A stretch of 9,450 nt of DNA from Oscillospiraceae bacterium (GTDB lineage Bacteria > Bacillota > Clostridia > Oscillospirales > Oscillospiraceae), in assembly GCA_017936205.1 (NCBI GenBank), contig JAGBGB010000045.1, positions 1 through 9,450 on the forward strand, given 5' to 3'. Positions within the stretch are counted from its first letter, which is position 1. The number at the start of each line of letters is the position of its first letter. The notes beneath the pieces are model-generated. The model saw nothing but the letters and a program-made list of their open reading frames with translations, did not search any database and was not told the DNA's origin. A program made the position numbers and the translations under genes. Below, one piece after another: positions 5,812 through 9,450 of the stretch.

Positions 5812-7104
5812 TCAGGGTTTGTTTTTCTGTTCCTGAAGCTTGGTTTCCCGGCGGTTTTTGATGTGGTCGGGCATGGGGTGGATGTCGCCGGATTTGGTCA
5901 GTGCCATCTTAGTGAGCATGGGGCCAACAAGCTCGTAGACCAGCACGGAGAACAGCACGATGTTCCGGATCAGATCCCCCTCACTGCCCAGCTGTCGGGC
6001 GGTCATAGCCATGCCAAGCGCCACACCTGCCTGTGGGAACAGGGTGATGCCTAAGTACTTGCACACATTGGGGGAGCACTTTGTCCACTTGGTCGAGAAG
6101 TAAGCACCGAAATACTTACCCAGGCAGCGGAACAGAATGTAAACCAAGCCGATGCCCACGATGGCAAGCTCCGCAAACACGCTGAGCTCCAGCTCCGCAC
6201 CGCTGATCACAAAGAACAGTGCCAGCAGAGGAGATACCCAGCGGTCAGACTTCTCCATCAGGTCATGGGACAGGGGGCAGAGGTTGCAGAAGGCGGTTCC
6301 TAACATCATGCAAACCAACAGGGAGGAGAAGCACAGCTTCACAGGCCCGATTTGGAATTCCAGCATGGACAGGGCGACGGTGCCCAGAACAAAGGCGATG
6401 ATCAGGTTCAGTCGGTTGGTGTTGGAGTGGAAAAGCTTCTCCAACTGAGTCAGCAGCCAGCCTAAGAAGGCACCCAGCAGCAGGGACAGACCGATCTCCA
6501 CCAGAGGATTGATAAAAATAGAGATCAGATCTACAGCTCCGCTCTGCAGAGTGCGGGCGATCCCGAAGGAAACGGCGAAGACCACCAGACCTACTGCATC
6601 GTCCAGAGCTACGACCGGCAGCAGCAGATCTGTCAGCTCACCCTTTGCCTTGTACTGCTTAACGACCATGAGGGTGGCTGCGGGAGCAGTGGCAGTGGCA
6701 ATGGCTCCCAGAGTAATAGCCTGAGATGCAGAGAGCTTATCCGGCATTACCAGATGAATAACAAGAAGAGCAAGATCTACCAGCACTGTGGCAGCCAGTG
6801 CCTGGAAAATACCTACGACTACAGCCTGTCTGCCTGTCTGCTTCAGCTGGCTCAGGCGGAATTCGTTGCCGATGGCGAAGGCGATAAAGCCGAGAGCGAC
6901 CTCTCCCATAAGGGACAGGGTTTTCACAGCCTCCTGTCCTACGAAGCCCAGGCCCTCAATACCGAGAGCTCCCAAGCAGTAGGGGCCAATGAGTACACCG
7001 GCGATCAAATAAGCAGTTACATCCGGCAGCTTGAAGGGCTTGACCAGACGGGTCATCATCAGTCCTGCAAGGATGGCAACTGCAATAGACAATAAATTGG
7101 ACAT
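5812..7104 (-). CDS. Cation:proton antiporter (CPA2, Na+/H+ exchanger family)
   Basis: A 430-residue integral membrane protein with about 12 hydrophobic segments, expected in the cytoplasmic membrane, where it would exchange Na+ or K+ for H+. Hallmarks of the Na+/H+ exchanger domain (PF00999) are visible: the N-terminal LPDVTAYLIAGVLIGP helix, the discontinuous-helix motif TATAPAATLMV (about 136-146), and the ion-binding pair D168-D169 in VVALDDAVGLVVF. A DD pair is typical of electrogenic CPA2 members. The protein ends in a short charged tail with no RCK/TrkA-N domain, unlike full-length KefB/KefC, so it is not a Kef channel. AAAGGAAG on the minus strand (7115-7122) precedes the ATG by 10 nt. 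It is transcribed alone, divergently from telA. The ion cannot be told from sequence. Confidence 0.9.
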   Translation of the reverse strand: MSNLLSIAVAILAGLMMTRLVKPFKLPDVTAYLIAGVLIGPYCLGALGIEGLGFVGQEAVKTLSLMGEVALGFIAFAIGNEFRLSQLKQTGRQAVVVGIFQALAATVLVDLALLVIHLVMPDKLSASQAITLGAIATATAPAATLMVVKQYKAKGELTDLLLPVVALDDAVGLVVFAVSFGIARTLQSGAVDLISIFINPLVEIGLSLLLGAFLGWLLTQLEKLFHSNTNRLNLIIAFVLGTVALSMLEFQIGPVKLCFSSLLVCMMLGTAFCNLCPLSHDLMEKSDRWVSPLLALFFVISGAELELSVFAELAIVGIGLVYILFRCLGKYFGAYFSTKWTKCSPNVCKYLGITLFPQAGVALGMAMTARQLGSEGDLIRNIVLFSVLVYELVGPMLTKMALTKSGDIHPMPDHIKNRRETKLQEQKNKP

Positions 7105-7142
7105 ATACCAAACGCTTCCTTTCCGATTTTTCTACGGCACTC

Positions 7143-7171
7143 AGTATACTACCAAATCCTCAAAAATTCAA
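7143..7171 (-). promoter_or_regulatory. Promoter of the antiporter gene
   Basis: Read on the minus strand, TTGAAT (7166-7171) and TATACT (7143-7148) are separated by exactly 17 nt, a good match to a sigma-A promoter. The transcript would begin near 7136 with a leader of about 30 nt containing the ribosome binding site. Confidence 0.75.
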
Positions 7172-7200
7172 ACATAAATTTAGATATATTTAGCAAAATA

Positions 7201-7244
7201 CAAAAACTATTTTTGTGCATAACTAACAAGGTGCGTTTTGTTAG
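7201..7244. promoter_or_regulatory. Two palindromes in the divergent promoter region
   Basis: CAAAAA (7201-7206) and TTTTTG (7210-7215) form one inverted repeat. CTAACAA (7223-7229) and TTGTTAG (7238-7244) form a second with an 8-nt spacer. Both lie between the divergent antiporter and telA promoters, about 30-75 nt upstream of each -35 box, where an operator or activator site could influence both. No regulator is assigned. Confidence 0.4.
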
Positions 7245-7282
7245 GTGAATTTGCTGCTTGTAAAATGTTGTTGAAATCCTTC

Positions 7283-7311
7283 TTGCAACTTGGGGAAACA
7301 TATGATAAAAT
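7283..7311 (+). promoter_or_regulatory. Promoter of the telA-xpaC operon
   Basis: TTGCAA (7283-7288) and TAAAAT (7306-7311) are 17 nt apart, a fair sigma-A match. Transcription would begin near 7318, shortly before the ribosome binding site AAAGGAGGA (7327-7335). Confidence 0.65.
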
Positions 7312-7343
7312 AAGAGAAAAGCCTACAAAGGAGGACAATTATA

Positions 7344-8483
7344 ATGTTTGATGCACAGGAACCCATCGTTCTGGATCTTGGTCTGCAGGAAGAAAACAAG
7401 CCTGCAGTAGTAGAAGCAGAGATCGCACAGCCCGAGGCACAGCCGGAGATCGTTCTTTCTCCCGAGGAGCAGGCTATGGTAGACGCCTTCTCTGAGAAGA
7501 TCGATCTGCACAACACCTCGATCATCCTGCAGTATGGTGCCGCATCCCAGAAGAAGATTGCTTCCTTCTCCGATAGTGTCCTTGATGGTGTGAAGACAAA
7601 GGAGCTGGGCGAAACCGGCGAAATGATCACCTCTTTGATCACAGAGCTCAAGGGCTTTGATACAGAGGAAGAAGAGGGCGGCTTCTTAGGCCTTTTCAAG
7701 AAGGCAGGGAATAAGCTCAGCCGAATGAGAGCCCGTTACGCCGATGTAGAGAAGAATGTGACCGGGATCGTGACCCAGTTAGAGGGACACCAGAATCGTC
7801 TCATGACCGATATCGTTGTATTCGATAAGATGTATGAGGCAAATCTGACCTATTTCAAAGAGCTGACCATGTACATTCTGGCAGGCAAGAAGAAGCTTGC
7901 TCTGGAGCGTAGCACCACCTTGGTGCAGATGCAGGAAACTGCCAAGCGTTCCGGCTTAGCTCATGATGCACAGGCTGCCAATGATTATCAGGCTCTGTGT
8001 GACCGCTTCGAGAAGAAGCTCCACGACCTGCAGCTTACCCGTACCATCAGCATCCAGATGGCTCCCCAGATCCGTCTGCTCCAGAACAACCACGCACTGC
8101 TGGCAGAGAAGATCCAGTCTACCCTAAACAATACCATCCCCCTGTGGAAGAATCAGATGGTTCTGGCGCTGGGAATGGAGCATTCCAGACAGGCTCTGCA
8201 GGCACAGCGGGAGGTCACGGATATGACCAACGCCCTGCTGAAGAAGAATGCCGAGACCCTGAAAATGGGCACCATCGAGGTGGCTCAGGAGAGCGAACGA
8301 GGCATCGTGGATATGGAAACCATCCGCTACACCAATGAGCAGCTGATCAGCACATTGGATGAAGTTCTGAAGATCCAGACCGAAGGTCGTCAGAAGCGTG
8401 CTGCCGCAGAGGTGGAGATCGCGCAGATCGAAGCACAGCTCAGGCAGAAGCTGTTGGGCGGATCCGACGGTCAGCAGAGCTAA
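7344..8483 (+). CDS. telA: TelA/KlaA-family toxic anion resistance protein
   Basis: A 379-residue soluble, strongly helical protein of the TelA family (PF05816), near the family's usual length. An acidic N-terminus (residues 1-45, with repeated EAEIAQPEAQPE-type segments) leads into the conserved core: LGETGEMITSLITEL (about 90-105), the RYADVEKNVTGIVTQL stretch, and the DKMYEANLTYFKELTMYILAG motif (about 155-177). Long heptad-rich helices run through to QIEAQLRQKLL near the end. There is no signal peptide or membrane helix. The family is linked to tellurite and cell-envelope stress tolerance, often next to xpaC or Ter-type genes; its mechanism is not known to me. AAAGGAGGA lies 8 nt before the ATG. 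The next gene, xpaC-like, follows after 15 nt, so the two are one transcription unit. Confidence 0.9.
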   Translation: MFDAQEPIVLDLGLQEENKPAVVEAEIAQPEAQPEIVLSPEEQAMVDAFSEKIDLHNTSIILQYGAASQKKIASFSDSVLDGVKTKELGETGEMITSLITELKGFDTEEEEGGFLGLFKKAGNKLSRMRARYADVEKNVTGIVTQLEGHQNRLMTDIVVFDKMYEANLTYFKELTMYILAGKKKLALERSTTLVQMQETAKRSGLAHDAQAANDYQALCDRFEKKLHDLQLTRTISIQMAPQIRLLQNNHALLAEKIQSTLNNTIPLWKNQMVLALGMEHSRQALQAQREVTDMTNALLKKNAETLKMGTIEVAQESERGIVDMETIRYTNEQLISTLDEVLKIQTEGRQKRAAAEVEIAQIEAQLRQKLLGGSDGQQS

Positions 8484-8498
8484 CAGAGGAGCATAAGC

Positions 8499-9251
8499 AT
8501 GAATTCAAATCATTCCTCCGGTTCTAAGGGCTGGGTCGTACTTCTGGCGGTCCTCGGCGGTCTGTTTGTTGCCGGTCGTGTACTCCCGATCCTGTCCCGC
8601 ATTTTGGGCATTCTCCTTGGCTGCATAATTGCACTTGTAGTTCTGATCGTGGTTCTGGTGATCTACTTCAGCTGCAAGAAGGACCCTCCAAAAGCTCCTC
8701 AGGATGGCAAGGCTCGCCCGGAGCCCCACAGATCTACAGTCAATGAGCCGCCCAAGGAAAAGCAAGCCATTCCTCCCTGCAACCTGTCTCTTGAGGTCAT
8801 GCAGATCCTGACGAAGGGACGGAATCATTTGACGGAGCTGCGGCGTTTGCTGTCACGGATCCAGAATCTGAATGTGAAGAAACGTGGCGAGGATATCTGC
8901 GTAGAGATTGGTCGGATCTTAGGAGCCCTGCAGCAGCAGCCGGAGGACATTCCTATGGTTCGCCAGTTCTTCAACTACTATCTCCCTACACTGGGTAACA
9001 TTCTCCTGAAATACCTCCGTCTGGAAGAGGCAGGCATGGCAACAGACCATACCACCGTAAAGGTCATGTCCTGCTTGGGAGAAATCAAAACTGCTATGGA
9101 GAAGCAGCATGCAGCCATCTACGAGAACGATCTGCTGGACCTGACGGTAGAAATGGAAGCCCTGACTCAGGCATGCAAACGAGATGGTCTCTTGGTCAGC
9201 GAGGACTTCACCTTGCGTGAAAACGGCCGTGAGATCAGCTTGACCCTATAA
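8499..9251 (+). CDS. xpaC: XpaC-family membrane protein
   Basis: A 250-residue protein of the 5-bromo-4-chloroindolyl phosphate hydrolysis (XpaC) family. Residues about 11-30 and 34-57 form two adjacent hydrophobic helices, giving a membrane-anchored hairpin. A proline- and lysine-rich linker (61-92) follows, then a cytoplasmic helical domain (98-250) with the family motif RQFFNYYLPT (155-164), the leading segment about 118-145 (RIQNLNVKKRGEDICVEIGR) and LDLTVEMEAL near the end. Despite the name, no hydrolase active site is recognisable; the family is generally found with TelA and its role is unclear. AGAGGAG (8485-8491) precedes ATG 8499. It shares a transcript with telA, suggesting a membrane platform for TelA; that part is inference. 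Confidence 0.82.
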   Translation: MNSNHSSGSKGWVVLLAVLGGLFVAGRVLPILSRILGILLGCIIALVVLIVVLVIYFSCKKDPPKAPQDGKARPEPHRSTVNEPPKEKQAIPPCNLSLEVMQILTKGRNHLTELRRLLSRIQNLNVKKRGEDICVEIGRILGALQQQPEDIPMVRQFFNYYLPTLGNILLKYLRLEEAGMATDHTTVKVMSCLGEIKTAMEKQHAAIYENDLLDLTVEMEALTQACKRDGLLVSEDFTLRENGREISLTL

Positions 9252-9256
9252 CAATG

Positions 9257-9297
9257 AGGCTGTCTCAAAATGACGATCATTTGAGACAGCCTTTTTT
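9257..9297 (+). terminator. Intrinsic terminator of telA-xpaC
   Basis: AGGCTGTCTCAAA (9257-9269) pairs perfectly over 13 bp with TTTGAGACAGCCT (9280-9292), loop ATGACGATCA, followed by an uninterrupted run of T to 9297. It begins 5 nt after the xpaC stop codon. It is one-directional: no T-run follows on the minus strand. Confidence 0.92.
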
Positions 9298-9433
9298 GCG
9301 TTTGTTTCTAAATTCCGATTTAGGTTATCACCTTTAGTAAGGTATGCACAAAATATTGCAAGCAAAGTCCCATTTAACGGACAGCTGACATGATAAAATG
9401 GTATCAAAAGCAAAGGCTTGAAAGGATGGTACC

Positions 9434-9450
9434 ATGTATGTCAAAGAAGA
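9434..9450 (+). CDS. Start of the next gene (partial)
   Basis: GAAAGGA (9420-9426) precedes ATG 9434 by 7 nt, and the frame stays open to the window edge, reading MYVKE. TAAAAT at 9394-9399 is a possible -10 box, without a clear -35. Too little is present to name the product. The 9298-9433 stretch before it holds no gene, only a weak hairpin (ACCTT 9330-9334 with AAGGT 9339-9343). Confidence 0.5.

Noticed and set aside
5812..7104. Kef-type potassium efflux system
   Set aside because: The transport domain fits CPA2 broadly, but there is no C-terminal RCK/TrkA-N domain and the protein ends 60-70 residues after the last helices.
8499..9251. XpaC as a true phosphatase, as its family name suggests
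   Set aside because: No phosphatase motif is visible; the name comes from an old phenotype, and the sequence shows a membrane hairpin plus helical domain.
9257..9450. Insertion sequence beginning after the last terminator
   Set aside because: The GAGGCTGTCTCAAAA-type hairpin and the small start MYVKE could fit a transposase, but only 17 nt of the gene are present and no terminal inverted repeat pair can be shown.

Overview
The window looks like a chromosomal accessory region of a low-to-mid GC Gram-positive bacterium, most likely a gut Clostridia member (Oscillospiraceae/Ruminococcaceae-like). The grounds are strong AAGGAGG-type ribosome binding sites, the families present (XpaC, TelA, WYL regulators, a Ycf46-like AAA+ ATPase) and GC-rich palindromic repeats of the dispersed kind common in these genomes. 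The organism is inferred, not proven.

Layout. Positions 1-506 hold no convincing intact gene: two near-perfect hairpins and a GC-rich palindrome (7-122), a TATAAT promoter candidate, and a possible gene relic. From 507 to 5511 there is a tight four-gene plus-strand operon: a WYL-type transcriptional regulator; a two-part protein with a conserved-looking N-terminal module and an AT-rich beta-propeller-like C-terminus; a Ycf46-like AAA+ ATPase; and a protein with a PD-(D/E)XK-like nuclease signature followed by a glycine-rich membrane-active-looking C-terminus. The genes overlap or are 11-12 nt apart, each with its own ribosome binding site, and a strong bidirectional terminator ends the operon (5534-5576). 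Next come a small minus-strand coding remnant (5578-5718), a minus-strand terminator, and a minus-strand cation:proton antiporter (5812-7104). A divergent intergenic region with good sigma-A-type promoters in both directions and two palindromes leads to a second plus-strand operon, telA-xpaC (7344-9251), closed by a strong terminator. The first codons of another gene lie at 9434-9450.

How the genes may work together. The four-gene operon has the composition expected of a regulated stress or anti-mobile-element system: a WYL regulator (often a ligand-sensing switch), a possible sensor or recognition protein with a C-terminus of different base composition, an AAA+ remodelling ATPase, and a candidate nuclease/membrane effector. 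This is the best candidate here for an undescribed system; its function is inference. TelA and XpaC are partners in a poorly understood envelope/toxic-compound stress module. With the antiporter they suggest a neighbourhood of stress-response functions, but nothing in the sequence shows that the two operons act together.
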